A stretch of DNA of 37,911 nt from Dehalococcoidales bacterium (GTDB lineage: Bacteria > Chloroflexota > Dehalococcoidia > Dehalococcoidales > Fen-1064), in assembly GCA_030654965.1 (NCBI GenBank), contig JAURWL010000163.1, forward strand, positions 1 through 37,911, given 5' to 3'. The translations under genes and the position numbers were made by a program. Shown one piece after another: positions 1 to 7,898 of the stretch. Numbering within the stretch: position 1 is the first letter of the stretch; every line of letters begins with the position of its first letter. The notes beneath the pieces were generated by a model, which ran no database searches, was not told the DNA's origin, and saw only the letters and a program-made list of their open reading frames with translations.

Positions 1-587
1 AGCATATCTACCCCCAGCCTGTTTACGTCAACGGGAATATGTCCGACGGTCTGCACCGCGTCCGTATGGAAATAAACACCCGCCGCCTTCGCTATCTTGC
101 CAATTTCGCCGATTGGCTGAATACTCCCCACTTCATTATTGGCGTGCATAATAGATATCAGGATGGTCTTTGGCGTGATGGCTTTTTTCACGTCATCCGG
201 GTCGACCATGCCATAGCGGTCTACCGGCAAAAAAGTAACGGAAGAACCCTGCTCTTTCAGATGTTTACAGGTTTCCAGAATGGCGTGGTGCTCAATGGGA
301 CTGGTAATGATGTGGTTGCCACGCGAGCGGTTGGCGAAGGCTATGCCTTTCAACACCCAGTTGTCCGCCTCAGTGCCGCCGCTGGTAAAAAAGATTTCAT
401 CACTATGCGCGCCGATGAGGCCGGCTACCTTGCCACGGGCTTCCTCGACAGCGCTTCGGGCTTCCTGTCCGCAGGCATGAATGCTGGAGGGATTTCCCCA
501 GACCTCGGAAAAGAAGGGTAACATCGCCTCAATCACCTTCGGATGTGTCGGTGTCGTGGCGGCGTAGTCAAGATAGACCTGCTTCAC
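1..587 (-). CDS. Cysteine desulfurase (NifS/IscS family), C-terminus cut by window edge
   Basis: PLP-dependent enzyme that takes sulfur from cysteine for Fe-S cluster assembly or tRNA thiolation. Reading from a GTG at 587 the protein begins VKQVYLDYAATTPTHP, the classic amino-terminal signature, followed by GNPSSIH, FTSGGTEADN (PLP phosphate-binding region), the SPIEHHA histidine motif and FHTDAVQ. The PLP-binding lysine and the catalytic cysteine loop lie beyond base 1. The GTG start is supported by GGAGGG about 6 bases upstream and by the absence of an earlier start that keeps the family length. It follows the lipoprotein gene by 23 bases on the same strand and could be co-transcribed with the ABC cassette; whether it supplies Fe-S clusters (isc/nif type) or thiouridine synthesis cannot be told from this fragment. 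Confidence 0.93.
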   Translation of the reverse strand, partial: MKQVYLDYAATTPTHPKVIEAMLPFFSEVWGNPSSIHACGQEARSAVEEARGKVAGLIGAHSDEIFFTSGGTEADNWVLKGIAFANRSRGNHIITSPIEHHAILETCKHLKEQGSSVTFLPVDRYGMVDPDDVKKAITPKTILISIMHANNEVGSIQPIGEIGKIAKAAGVYFHTDAVQTVGHIPVDVNRLGVDM

Positions 588-610
588 GTTTTCCCTCCGC
601 AATTTCTCAG

Positions 611-1207
611 TTAGGGCAAACCCGGTTGAAGAGTATTCTCAAAGGCAGTGATAAGGTCAGCCTGCTTCATCACCATCTTACCAGAAATAGTCTCATAAGG
701 TACAGAGGCTTTTGGGTAATTGACACAGGCGCCCTGCAGACCCTTGCCATCGGTTGCGCTGAACGTGGTGCTACAACTATTGCAGACAAGCGTCCCTTTA
801 TACAGAGTGAAGTTGATAGAACGGCATGGGGGACAAAAATCTGCCCGGACGTTTATCTTACCACCGTAAACGTATGACATGAAATAAGCTGTTCTCTTTT
901 CCGTTTTCACCTCGAAATGGACGTTCACTTTACTTTCTACCACATCCGTGGGAATTGAGACCGCGTCGCCATAAATCCCAGGTGTAATCCAAGTGGGACT
1001 TATCTTTGAATTAGACGATGATGCCGTCGTCGCACTAACCACATCGCTATTAATCTCAGGTACCACCTCGGTGGGACTTGTTTTTAAATTAGAACTTGAT
1101 GCCGCCGTTACACCACCGGAACATGCCGCGAGTATAAGCACTGTCCCCAAAGTAATAAGAACCCCAACTACACCGATAATCGACACTAATAGCTTGCTTC
1201 TTTTCAT
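611..1207 (-). CDS. DUF2318-type cysteine-rich lipoprotein
   Basis: A 198-residue exported lipoprotein. The first 28 residues are a positively charged start plus a hydrophobic stretch ending in a lipobox LAAC, with the lipidated cysteine at 29. Residues about 35-85 are a Ser/Thr/Pro-rich linker made of two imperfect copies of one unit (ASSSNxKxSPT at 36-46 and 62-72). The folded part (about 95-190) has CPPC at 125-128, CNSC at 142-145 and a fifth cysteine at 161 before NYP, which I recognise as the DUF2318 pattern, a family described as Fe-S or metal-binding. The start overlaps the ATPase stop by four bases (ATGA), so the two are translationally coupled. DUF2318 proteins accompany FtsX-like ABC permeases in iron-uptake (FetMP/P19-type) loci; that assignment is inference because no Ftr1-like or P19-like gene is in view. 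Confidence 0.75.
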   Translation of the reverse strand: MKRSKLLVSIIGVVGVLITLGTVLILAACSGGVTAASSSNLKTSPTEVVPEINSDVVSATTASSSNSKISPTWITPGIYGDAVSIPTDVVESKVNVHFEVKTEKRTAYFMSYVYGGKINVRADFCPPCRSINFTLYKGTLVCNSCSTTFSATDGKGLQGACVNYPKASVPYETISGKMVMKQADLITAFENTLQPGLP

Positions 1208-1893
1208 AGTTGATTACCTCTCCCCTCACATCTGATTCGCTCGACAATTTGTCCGTCTTGCAGGACAACGATTTCCCTGGTATGCCTGGCGATTTCCGGA
1301 TTATGTGTCACCATGATAATGGTATGTCCTTCTTGGTTCAGGTCATTAAACAGGCTCATGATTTCGTCACCGGTCTTCTTATCCATATTGCCCGTCGGCT
1401 CATCAGCCAGTATGAGCGATGGCGCAGTGACCAGCGCCCGCGCAATTGCCACACGTTGTTGTTCGCCACCACTCAACTCACCAGGCTTGTGGTGGATACG
1501 CCGCTCCAGACCTACCCGTTTCAATAACTCCAGCGCCCTCTCAGAATGCCCGCTATGGCGCTCAAATGTCAGAGGTAAAGTGACATTTTCCAGGGCAGTA
1601 AGCGAAGGCAAAAGGTAATACTGTTGAAAGACATACGATATCTTTCCCCTCCGGATATTCACAAAAGCGTCCTCGCTCAGATTGTCAATCCTCATACCAT
1701 CCAAAAACACCTCGCCACTGGACAACCGTTCCAATCCTCCGATGATACTCAGGAGGGTCGATTTCCCACTTCCTGAAGGTCCCATAATAGAGATAAATCC
1801 GCCTTTTCCCGCCTCAAGCGAAACATTATTGAGAGCGACGACTTGAGCAGAGCCTTCGCCGTATATTTTAGAGGCATTTTTTATTTCCAGCAT
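1204..1893 (-). CDS. ABC transporter ATP-binding protein, MacB/LolD type
   Basis: Cytoplasmic ATPase subunit of 229 residues, normal for the family. Walker A GPSGSGKS lies at 38-45, the Q-loop near VFQQ (88-91), the ABC signature LSGGEQQRVAIARAL from 140, Walker B LILADEP at 160-166 and the switch histidine in VTHNPE. The sequence is closest in style to the LolD/MacB/FtsE group, which drive mechanotransmission-type permeases rather than classical solute import. It is encoded ten bases downstream of the FtsX-like permease and overlaps the DUF2318 lipoprotein start by four bases, so the three form one operon. The likely job is to power the extracytoplasmic permease and lipoprotein, perhaps for metal handling or redox delivery; the substrate cannot be read from the ATPase. 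Confidence 0.93.
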   Translation of the reverse strand: MLEIKNASKIYGEGSAQVVALNNVSLEAGKGGFISIMGPSGSGKSTLLSIIGGLERLSSGEVFLDGMRIDNLSEDAFVNIRRGKISYVFQQYYLLPSLTALENVTLPLTFERHSGHSERALELLKRVGLERRIHHKPGELSGGEQQRVAIARALVTAPSLILADEPTGNMDKKTGDEIMSLFNDLNQEGHTIIMVTHNPEIARHTREIVVLQDGQIVERIRCEGRGNQL

Positions 1894-1903
1894 AAAGATT
1901 TCC

Positions 1904-3097
1904 TCATAGCGACCGGAATGCTTCCGCTATCCTGATACGAGTAGCCCGCAGGGCAGGGTAGACCGTGGCAACAGCAGCAACAGCCACGGCAATTCCCAGT
2001 GAAAGTGGGATGAACTGTGGTATATAGGAAATCGATGCGCTCTCAAAGATGAGTGGCCCGATACCGTACGCGAGCAGGGTGCCGGCAAGATAACCCAGCA
2101 CGCCGCCAATAACACCGATTACCAGCGCTTCGTACATAAAGACCTGGATAATCTGCCAACGGGAAGCGCCCACCGCTCTCATGATGCCGATATCCCGTGT
2201 ACGTTCGTGGACGGACGTCATCATGGTATTGACCACGCCAAATACACCGATTACCAGGGTAATGCCGGCAAGTGAGAGCATTAGTCTATTGACCTTTTGT
2301 ACCAGGTCCATTTCAGTGTTGGCAATTTGCTTTACAGCTAACGCTTTTATACCGGGGATGTTCTGGTTGAGCGCAAGAGCGATGAGTTCCACAGGACAGG
2401 CATTGCACAAGGCACGGATTTCCACCGATGATATCAGTCCTTCCTTGTTATATGCTTTTTGCAGAGTAGCTAAAGGCACCATCACCTGGTAATCTTCAGA
2501 AGAACCGGTTTCCTCCAAAATGCCACTGACGACCAATACGCTCTTATTGAGTGGAATTCCATCGCCCACTTTCAGCTTCAATAACTCCGCCGTCAGTGCG
2601 CCGACAACCGCTTGGTTATCGGTCTTCAGAAATTCACCCTCGCGCACCTGCCACCAGGTTTTGATGCTAAGTTCATCCTGTGACTGGATGCCTGTGACAA
2701 CCAGAGAAATGCCACGCACCTCTGCGTTCACATAAAGCTTTGGGGCAATGATGCTAATGGGTTCGTTATCCTTGATATTAAGGGCTGTTCTTATTTCGCC
2801 ATCGGCTATCTCACGGATTTTGGGTAAATAGGATTCCGAGATATAATTCTCACCGATGCTCAGTGTTCCCAGGCTCAGGTTCCCTACTTTTGTATCAATC
2901 CTGCTAATAGCCGGGATAATAGTCAAATTAGCACCGTACTTCTCTAATTGCCCATAGATACGGTTCTCACCTGCGAAGGCAATAGTCAACACCCCGACTA
3001 CCGTCATGGTGCCTATAACCACACCGAGGGCGGCATAGAGTACCCGCCGCTTCCTTCTCATGATGTCTTTCAGGACTATCTGGTAGAGTTTCACCAC
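1904..3097 (-). CDS. FtsX/MacB-like ABC transporter permease
   Basis: Membrane protein of 397 residues. An amino-terminal cytoplasmic stretch (VKLYQIVLKDIMRRKRRVL) leads into one transmembrane helix (about 20-40), then a large extracytoplasmic domain (about 45-270, MacB periplasmic-core-like), then three helices in the last 120 residues with the conserved motif RTRDIGIMRAVGAS between the first two. This is the four-helix topology of MacB/LolC/FtsX permeases. It is the first gene of the minus-strand operon permease-ATPase-DUF2318 lipoprotein. Only one permease is present, so the transporter is probably a homodimer. Operons with this trio occur beside Ftr1/P19 iron-uptake genes in other bacteria, which suggests but does not prove a role in iron or redox chemistry at the membrane. 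Confidence 0.9.
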   Translation of the reverse strand: MVKLYQIVLKDIMRRKRRVLYAALGVVIGTMTVVGVLTIAFAGENRIYGQLEKYGANLTIIPAISRIDTKVGNLSLGTLSIGENYISESYLPKIREIADGEIRTALNIKDNEPISIIAPKLYVNAEVRGISLVVTGIQSQDELSIKTWWQVREGEFLKTDNQAVVGALTAELLKLKVGDGIPLNKSVLVVSGILEETGSSEDYQVMVPLATLQKAYNKEGLISSVEIRALCNACPVELIALALNQNIPGIKALAVKQIANTEMDLVQKVNRLMLSLAGITLVIGVFGVVNTMMTSVHERTRDIGIMRAVGASRWQIIQVFMYEALVIGVIGGVLGYLAGTLLAYGIGPLIFESASISYIPQFIPLSLGIAVAVAAVATVYPALRATRIRIAEAFRSL

Positions 3098-3170
3098 CCC
3101 TCCCCGGGTATCCCTTAGTCGCCCTCAGCAATGACAAGGAGTAAGTTAACTATTATTATCATCTTACTAA

Positions 3171-3199
3171 ACATTAACAAAAATCAAATATGCTGTCAA
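3171..3199 (-). promoter_or_regulatory. Candidate promoter of the ABC operon
   Basis: On the minus strand a perfect TTGACA (3194-3199) is followed after 17 bases by TAATGT (3171-3176), a weak -10. It lies about 75 bases upstream of the permease start. The -10 matches the consensus poorly, so confidence is low. Confidence 0.35.
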
Positions 3200-3274
3200 T
3201 AGTTTAAAGCGGTAAAAAGTTAGAGGAAATTTGAAGCCATCTTCAGACTGTGGCATACTGAAATAGGGTTTTTT

Positions 3275-3832
3275 ATGGAATTCCTCTCCGTTTTTCTCAT
3301 TGCACTGGGTCTTTCCGCCGATTGTTTCGCGGTTGCCCTGAGCGCCAGCATTGCTAATAGAAACCACTCTCCTCTCCAGGTCATCAAGGTATCTTTTTCC
3401 TTTGGCTTCTTCCAAGCGCTTATGCCCGTGATTGGCTGGCTTGCAGGCAAGACAATCGTTGATTTTATTGCCAGCTTCGACCACTGGGTGGCTTTCGCTC
3501 TGCTGGTCTTCGTAGGGGGCAAAATGCTCTGGGAATCTTTCCGCTCGGAAGAAGATGAGAAGTCGGCTGATGTCAGCCGCGGGCTACTTCTACTCACGCT
3601 ATCGATTGCTACCAGTCTGGATGCTTTAGCGGTTGGGCTGGCTTTTGCTTTCGAAGACGTTAACATCTGGCTTGCTAGCCCGACTATTGGCGTGACCTCC
3701 TTCGCCATTTCAGCGCTCGGGTTTCTGATTGGCACAAAGGTGGGTAAAATCTTCGGCAAGCGCGCAGAGGCACTGGGTGGTCTAATTCTGATAGGAATCG
3801 GGATACGGATTCTCCTGGAACATCTGCTATGA
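3275..3832 (+). CDS. mntP: Manganese efflux pump MntP (DUF204 family)
   Basis: Integral membrane protein of 185 residues with six predicted helices arranged as two related halves, as in MntP. The first half carries LGLSADCFAVALS (acidic residue at 16 in helix 1), the second carries SLDALAVGLAFAF, the matching acidic position in helix 4; these two aspartates are the family's functional residues. The protein is expected to export Mn(II) and protect against manganese excess. It is transcribed divergently from the ABC operon. I looked for a yybP-ykoY manganese riboswitch in the 177 bases upstream and did not see its conserved core. The gene stands alone; the HAD gene follows after 59 bases. Family assignment is firm, metal specificity is inferred. 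Confidence 0.88.
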   Translation: MEFLSVFLIALGLSADCFAVALSASIANRNHSPLQVIKVSFSFGFFQALMPVIGWLAGKTIVDFIASFDHWVAFALLVFVGGKMLWESFRSEEDEKSADVSRGLLLLTLSIATSLDALAVGLAFAFEDVNIWLASPTIGVTSFAISALGFLIGTKVGKIFGKRAEALGGLILIGIGIRILLEHLL

Positions 3833-3891
3833 TAAGTAACAAGTTCCAAGTGACAAGCAACAAACAAATTCTAAAAAACTAATATCAAAAT

Positions 3892-4728
3892 ATGAAACAA
3901 CCAAAATTCAGGAAGTTGCCCCGCGCGATTGCTATTGACCTCGACGGTACGCTTCTGAATAGCAGCCTGCAGATTTCGTCAAGGAACATCCGCGCTCTTA
4001 AAACGTGCTTTGCCGCAAACATCCCAGTGATTCTCGCCACGGCAAGAGCTGAACGCGGCGTCCGCCGCCTGTGTGTGACTGATGTTTTGGATAAATGTTC
4101 ACTTGTTCTTTCAAATGGTGCCATCGTTAAAGGTGTCCCACCGCTGTCAGGCTTTCACAAGCAACAACTCGCCTCAGGTTTAACACGAAAGATTGTAGAC
4201 CTAGTGCGGAACTATGACTCCAACGTGCGTATTACTATCGAAATAGAAGGATTGGATTTTGGGACTGATTGGCAGTGGGACCCAGTATCTCTATGGGAAA
4301 CAAATTCCGCCACTCCGGATATGGTCATCTCCATAGATGAAGCAATAGCGAGGGAACCAATGAAGGTATCTGTCGCCGGGGTGGGTAAGAACTTGATAGG
4401 GTTAATCGAAGAATTAAGAAAAGAATTAAAAGACAAAATCGCTATAATCCCCTCCGAAAACAATACCTTTTTGAATATCGTCGATCCTATGTCCTCCAAA
4501 CCAAATGCACTCCGCAAACTATTAGAGCCTCAAGGTATTTCTCTTAACGAAGTACTCGCTTTCGGGGATGACTTCCCGGATGTGGACATGTTGAAGGAAT
4601 GTGGTATTTCCGTGGCAATGGCAAATGCTTTCCCCGAGGTTAAAGCCGTCTGTAAATATGAGACAGCCAGCAATGATGAAGACGGCGTCGCGCAGGTGCT
4701 GGAAAAGCTGTTAAGTACAATCATGTGA
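3892..4728 (+). CDS. Cof-type HAD-IIB phosphatase
   Basis: Haloacid-dehalogenase superfamily hydrolase of 278 residues. Motif I is AIDLDGTLLNSS near residues 14-25 (nucleophile and general acid aspartates), motif II falls in VILATARAE, motif III lysine lies around PMKVSV, and motif IV is FGDDFPDVDML with the two Mg-binding aspartates, followed by GISVAMANA. The cap between motifs II and III has the length of the IIB (Cof/YbiV) subfamily. Such enzymes dephosphorylate sugar phosphates, pyridoxal phosphate or FMN-type substrates with broad specificity, so the substrate is unknown. There is no clear Shine-Dalgarno sequence before the ATG; the upstream 50 bases are A-rich and contain a TAATAT that could serve as a -10 for a leaderless transcript. 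Confidence 0.88.
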   Translation: MKQPKFRKLPRAIAIDLDGTLLNSSLQISSRNIRALKTCFAANIPVILATARAERGVRRLCVTDVLDKCSLVLSNGAIVKGVPPLSGFHKQQLASGLTRKIVDLVRNYDSNVRITIEIEGLDFGTDWQWDPVSLWETNSATPDMVISIDEAIAREPMKVSVAGVGKNLIGLIEELRKELKDKIAIIPSENNTFLNIVDPMSSKPNALRKLLEPQGISLNEVLAFGDDFPDVDMLKECGISVAMANAFPEVKAVCKYETASNDEDGVAQVLEKLLSTIM

Positions 4729-4760
4729 ACTACCAGAAAGCCAAATTACCCACGTCCGAA

Positions 4761-4790
4761 TTGACTTTACTTCATCCTATTAGATATAAT
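4761..4790 (+). promoter_or_regulatory. Promoter of the tRNA-tuf cluster
   Basis: TTGACT at 4761-4766, an 18-base spacer and a perfect TATAAT at 4785-4790, 43 bases before the first tRNA. This is a near-consensus sigma-70 type promoter, fitting strong stable-RNA and EF-Tu expression. Confidence 0.8.
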
Positions 4791-4833
4791 AATTGATTGT
4801 GCACTCTTAACATCTCTAATTTTTCGATATTCT

Positions 4834-4906
4834 GCCCGAGTGGCGCAAGGGCAGCGCAACCGACTTGTAATCGGTAGGTTAGTGGGTTCGATTCCCCTCT
4901 CGGGCT
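4834..4906 (+). tRNA. tRNA-Thr (anticodon TGT)
   Basis: Complete cloverleaf: acceptor arms GCCCGAG (4834-4840) and CTCGGGC (4899-4905), anticodon stem ACCGA/TCGGT around loop CTTGTAA with anticodon TGT at 4866-4868, T-arm containing GTTCGATTC. CCA is not encoded. First of three tRNA genes ahead of tuf, the same Thr-Tyr-Thr-tuf order found, with an added tRNA-Gly, upstream of E. coli tufB. Confidence 0.96.
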
Positions 4907-4937
4907 GGGAGTTGAAGTCGCCGGCAGACGCTCACGT

Positions 4938-5025
4938 GGAGGGGTGCCGGAGTGGTTAATCGGAACAGTCTGTAAAACTGTCGCCCTGACGGGCTACACA
5001 GGTTCGAACCCTGTCCCCTCCACCA
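4938..5025 (+). tRNA. tRNA-Tyr (anticodon GTA)
   Basis: Class II tRNA with a long variable arm (CGCCCTGACGGGC). Acceptor arms GGAGGGG (4938-4944) and CCCCTCC (5015-5021); anticodon stem ACAGT/ACTGT around loop CTGTAAA gives anticodon GTA. The T-arm has GGTTCGAACC. The 3' end encodes ACCA (5022-5025), so unlike its two neighbours this gene carries its CCA. Confidence 0.96.
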
Positions 5026-5040
5026 TTCCACAGGACGGTA

Positions 5041-5069
5041 TTGGACATAGAAGTAAAAAACTGTATAAT
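5041..5069 (+). promoter_or_regulatory. Internal promoter before tRNA-Thr(GGT)/tuf
   Basis: TTGGAC at 5041-5046, a 17-base spacer and perfect TATAAT at 5064-5069, 19 bases before the tRNA-Thr(GGT) gene. It would add transcription of tRNA-Thr and tuf independently of the upstream promoter. Confidence 0.7.
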
Positions 5070-5088
5070 AGACAAAGTGGGATTAAAC

Positions 5089-5161
5089 GCCCACATAGCT
5101 CAGTCGGTAGAGCACGTTCTTGGTAAGAACGGGGTCATCAGTTCGAATCTGATTGTGGGCT
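5089..5161 (+). tRNA. tRNA-Thr (anticodon GGT)
   Basis: Acceptor arms GCCCACA (5089-5095) and TGTGGGC (5154-5160); D-arm AGCTCAGTCGGTAGAGC; anticodon stem CGTTC/GAACG around loop TTGGTAA with anticodon GGT; T-arm with GTTCGAATC. No encoded CCA. It ends 23 bases before the tuf start codon and is presumably processed out of the tuf transcript. Confidence 0.96.
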
Positions 5162-5184
5162 TGTAACAAGAAGGGGGAAACTAA

Positions 5185-6393
5185 ATGGGAAAACAGAAGT
5201 TCGAAAGAACCAAACCACATGTTAACGTGGGGACAATCGGTCATGTCGACCACGGGAAGACAACTCTAACCGCGGCAATCACGTTGGTGCTTTCCAAGCA
5301 ACCCGGCGCCACGGTACAATTCCGTGCGTTTGATACCATCGATAACGCGCCGGAAGAGAAAGCCCGTGGCATGACTATCGCCATTGCCCATATTGAATAT
5401 GAAACAAAGAAACGCCATTACGCGCATATCGATTGTCCGGGTCACGCCGACTACATCAAGAACATGATTACCGGCGCCGCTCAGATGGATGGCGCTATCC
5501 TCGTTGTCAGCGCTCCGGACGGTCCCATGCCGCAGACACGTGAGCACGTCCTGCTGGCGCGTCAGGTGAACGTGCCGTACATCGTCGTCGCTTTGAATAA
5601 GGTCGACCTGAACGAGGACCCGGAACTGCTTGAGCTTGTCGAGATGGAGTTAAGAGACCTGCTCAATAAATACCAGTTCCCCGGCGATAAAGTACCTATT
5701 GTCAGAGTCAGCGCCTTGAAAGCCCTCGATTGTGGCTGCGGTAAACCGGACTGCCAGTGGTGCAGTGGCATCCTGAAGCTGATGGATGCTGTTGATGAAT
5801 ACATTCCCACCCCGGTCCGCGCCAAAGACCAGCCGTTCCTTATGTCGGTTGAAGACGTCTTCAGCATTAAGGGTCGCGGTACTGTTCCCACGGGCAGAGT
5901 AGAGCGTGGTGTTATCAAAGCCGGCGATGAGGTCGAAATTGTCGGCCTCCACCATGAACCGAAGAAAGTCGTCGCCACCAGTTTGGAAATGTTCCACAAG
6001 ATTCTGGATTATGCTGAACCCGGTGATGCGGTAGGTATTCTACTGCGTGGTGTTGAACGGGAAGACATTGAGAGAGGGCAGGTGCTTGCCGCCCCCGGCA
6101 GTATCAAACCGCACACCTATGCTGAAGCTCAAATTTATGTCCTGAGTAAAGAAGAAGGAGGGCGTCATACCCCATTCTTCAATGGCTACAAACCACAGTT
6201 CTACATCAGGACCACAGATGTCACCGGTAGCATCGAGCTCCCACAGGGTGTAGAAATGGTAATGCCCGGCGATAATATTAATATGAAAATCAAGCTCATC
6301 TACCCCGTGGCAATGGAACCCGGCATGAAATTCTCCATACGTGAAGGCGGCAGAACAGTCGGCGCCGGCACGGTCATTAATATAATCGAGTAA
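5185..6393 (+). CDS. tuf: Elongation factor Tu with four-cysteine insert
   Basis: GTPase that delivers aminoacyl-tRNA to the ribosome; 402 residues. G1 GHVDHGKT at 19-26, switch [10 protein letters not shown] (57-65), G3 DCPGHADY at 83-90, G4 NKVD at 138-141 and G5 SAL at 176-178 are all present, then the two beta-barrel domains. Directly after G5 the protein has [11 protein letters not shown] (Cys 183, 185, 190, 193), where E. coli EF-Tu has a short acidic loop; the spacing resembles a metal-binding knuckle. Switch I reads GMTIAIAH where many EF-Tu proteins read GITINTAH; the conserved Thr is kept. RBS AAGGGGG precedes the ATG. It heads the row tuf-rpmG-secE-nusG-rplKA and shares a transcript with the upstream tRNAs. 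Confidence 0.98.
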   Translation: MGKQKFERTKPHVNVGTIGHVDHGKTTLTAAITLVLSKQPGATVQFRAFDTIDNAPEEKARGMTIAIAHIEYETKKRHYAHIDCPGHADYIKNMITGAAQMDGAILVVSAPDGPMPQTREHVLLARQVNVPYIVVALNKVDLNEDPELLELVEMELRDLLNKYQFPGDKVPIVRVSALKALDCGCGKPDCQWCSGILKLMDAVDEYIPTPVRAKDQPFLMSVEDVFSIKGRGTVPTGRVERGVIKAGDEVEIVGLHHEPKKVVATSLEMFHKILDYAEPGDAVGILLRGVEREDIERGQVLAAPGSIKPHTYAEAQIYVLSKEEGGRHTPFFNGYKPQFYIRTTDVTGSIELPQGVEMVMPGDNINMKIKLIYPVAMEPGMKFSIREGGRTVGAGTVINIIE

Positions 6394-6395
6394 AT

Positions 6396-6560
6396 ATGGC
6401 AAAAAATGAAAATAGAGTAATCGTAACCCTTGCCTGCACCGAATGCAAGGAACGAACATATACGACATCCAAAAACAAGCGGAATGACACAAACCGGTTG
6501 GAGTTAAAGAAGTATTGCCCGCGCTGTCATGTGCACAAACTCCACCGCGAGGTCAGGTAA
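6396..6560 (+). CDS. rpmG: 50S ribosomal protein L33 (zinc-binding form)
   Basis: A 54-residue protein starting [10 protein letters not shown] two bases after the tuf stop. It has the two CxxC pairs of the zinc-containing L33 type (Cys 14/17 in ACTEC and Cys 41/44 in CPRC) and the family's [10 protein letters not shown] segment. It is part of the large ribosomal subunit near the E site. The tuf-rpmG-secE-nusG order is widespread in bacteria. The short spacing from tuf suggests translational coupling. Confidence 0.96.
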   Translation: MAKNENRVIVTLACTECKERTYTTSKNKRNDTNRLELKKYCPRCHVHKLHREVR

Positions 6561-6578
6561 CGCTTAAGAGGTCACGGA

Positions 6579-6806
6579 ATGCCCCAGATAAAACAAGCCG
6601 TTACGGCTCCGAAACCGAAGAATGCCATTATCCGCTTCTTTAGCGATACCATCGCTGAGATGAAGAAGGTGACGTGGCTTTCCCGGCGAGAGATTGCCTA
6701 TTTAACCGGGCTGGTCCTCCTCGTTGCTATTGCGGCGGGTATTGTGCTGGGACTTTTCGATTGGGGCTTCAGTGAATTAATCAATAAGCTCATCCTCGGC
6801 GGTTAA
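6579..6806 (+). CDS. secE: Preprotein translocase subunit SecE
   Basis: Small essential subunit of the SecYEG channel; 75 residues, the usual single-helix bacterial form. The amphipathic segment IIRFFSDTIAEMKKVTWLSRRE (in two parts, about 18-40) contains the conserved MKKVTW motif, followed by one transmembrane helix of about 22 residues (LTGLVLLVAIAAGIVLGLF). It lies between rpmG and nusG as in most bacteria, with RBS GAGG before the ATG. Confidence 0.95.
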   Translation: MPQIKQAVTAPKPKNAIIRFFSDTIAEMKKVTWLSRREIAYLTGLVLLVAIAAGIVLGLFDWGFSELINKLILGG

Positions 6807-6847
6807 ACGCGATGAGCTTTCGGACAGACACGTAAACGAGGGTTTTT

Positions 6848-7450
6848 GTGGCAGAAAAAGAAAAAAGTCTCCCTAAAATAGAACGTCAGACTGCACCTGC
6901 AAATACAGGTACTTCTGTGGCGGAAAGAAAAAAGGAGTTTTACGCCATCCATACATATTCGGGCTATGAAGAGCGCGTCAAGAAAAATCTTGACCAGCGC
7001 ATTAAATCTATGGGTGCTGAGGACGAAATCTTCCAGGTCATTATCCCCACCGAGGAAGAGGTGGAAATCAAAGGCGGACAGAAACGCACCGTCCAGCGTA
7101 AAATACTACCCGGCTACGTGCTTGTTGAGATGAAAATGACCGACCAGAGCTGGGCACTTGTACGCAATACGCCTAATGTCACCGGCTTTGTGGGTAGTGG
7201 CGGCAAACCTGTCTCCCTGAAAAAGGAGGAGGTCGACCAGATTCTAAAACAGATGCGTTCCGAAACACCCAAGGTCAAAGTGGGCTTCAAAGAAGGGCAG
7301 AGCGTCCGCGTCTCGGATGGACCTTTCACGGATTTTGTTGGTATCGTTGACGAAGTCGAACTAGAAAAAGGCAAAGTCAAGGTTTTACTTTCGCTCTTTG
7401 GCAGAGAAACCCCGGTAGAACTTGACTTCCTTCAGGTTGAAAAACTTTAG
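6848..7450 (+). CDS. nusG: Transcription termination/antitermination factor NusG
   Basis: Binds RNA polymerase and couples it to Rho or to the ribosome; 200 residues. The NGN domain begins at FYAIHTYSGYEERVKKNL after a charged extension of about 30 residues, and contains the conserved PGYVLVEM and TPNVTGFVG. The KOW motif (VRVSDGPFTDFVGIVDEV) and the terminal GRETPVELDFLQVEKL are canonical. The start is GTG at 6848, supported by GAGGG just upstream; no ATG gives a better fit. Located directly before rplK, as in most bacteria. Confidence 0.96.
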   Translation: MAEKEKSLPKIERQTAPANTGTSVAERKKEFYAIHTYSGYEERVKKNLDQRIKSMGAEDEIFQVIIPTEEEVEIKGGQKRTVQRKILPGYVLVEMKMTDQSWALVRNTPNVTGFVGSGGKPVSLKKEEVDQILKQMRSETPKVKVGFKEGQSVRVSDGPFTDFVGIVDEVELEKGKVKVLLSLFGRETPVELDFLQVEKL

Positions 7451-7472
7451 TATTAGTGGATAGGAGAGAGGT

Positions 7473-7898
7473 GTGGCGAAGAAAATAATTGCAGTTATTA
7501 AATTACAGATTCCGGCTGGTAAAGCAAATCCGGCGCCCCCGGTGGGTCCCGCGCTGGGTCAGCACGGTATTAATATTATGGGCTTCTGCAAAGAGTACAA
7601 TGAGCGCACGGCTTCCATGGCGGGTTCCATCGTCCCCGTAGAAATAACGGTCTTTGATGACCGCAGTTTCACCTTCGCCACCAAAACTCCACCCGCTACC
7701 GACCTGTTAAAAAAAGCGCTCAATATTGAGAAGGGTTCCGGTACCGCTGGCCATCAGAATGTGGGCGTTCTACCTCATGCGAAACTCACTGAAATCGCTA
7801 AACTCAAGCAGAAAGACCTGAACGCGCGCAGTCTCGAAGCCGCCGAACGCATTGTTGAGGGTACCGCCCGAAGTATGGGAATTGAGATAGAAAAATGA
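7473..7898 (+). CDS. rplK: 50S ribosomal protein L11
   Basis: Binds 23S rRNA at the GTPase-associated centre and is the usual partner of stringent-response sensing; 141 residues, normal length. Conserved segments include the proline-rich [20 protein letters not shown] near the amino terminus and the carboxy-terminal rRNA-binding domain with GTARSMGIE at the end. The start codon is GTG at 7473 with AGGAGAG upstream. Its stop overlaps the rplA start by four bases (ATGA), so L11 and L1 are translationally coupled. Confidence 0.97.
   Translation: MAKKIIAVIKLQIPAGKANPAPPVGPALGQHGINIMGFCKEYNERTASMAGSIVPVEITVFDDRSFTFATKTPPATDLLKKALNIEKGSGTAGHQNVGVLPHAKLTEIAKLKQKDLNARSLEAAERIVEGTARSMGIEIEK

Noticed and set aside
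39-521. 160-codon plus-strand ORF at the left edge
   Set aside because: It is antisense to the cysteine desulfurase, whose GTG-started frame shows all family motifs.
545-877. 110-codon plus-strand ORF
   Set aside because: Antisense to the DUF2318 lipoprotein and the desulfurase start; no protein character.
3098-3274. Possible yybP-ykoY manganese riboswitch before mntP
   Set aside because: I looked for the conserved core because mntP is a common target, but found no matching stems or sequence; a covariance search could still settle it.
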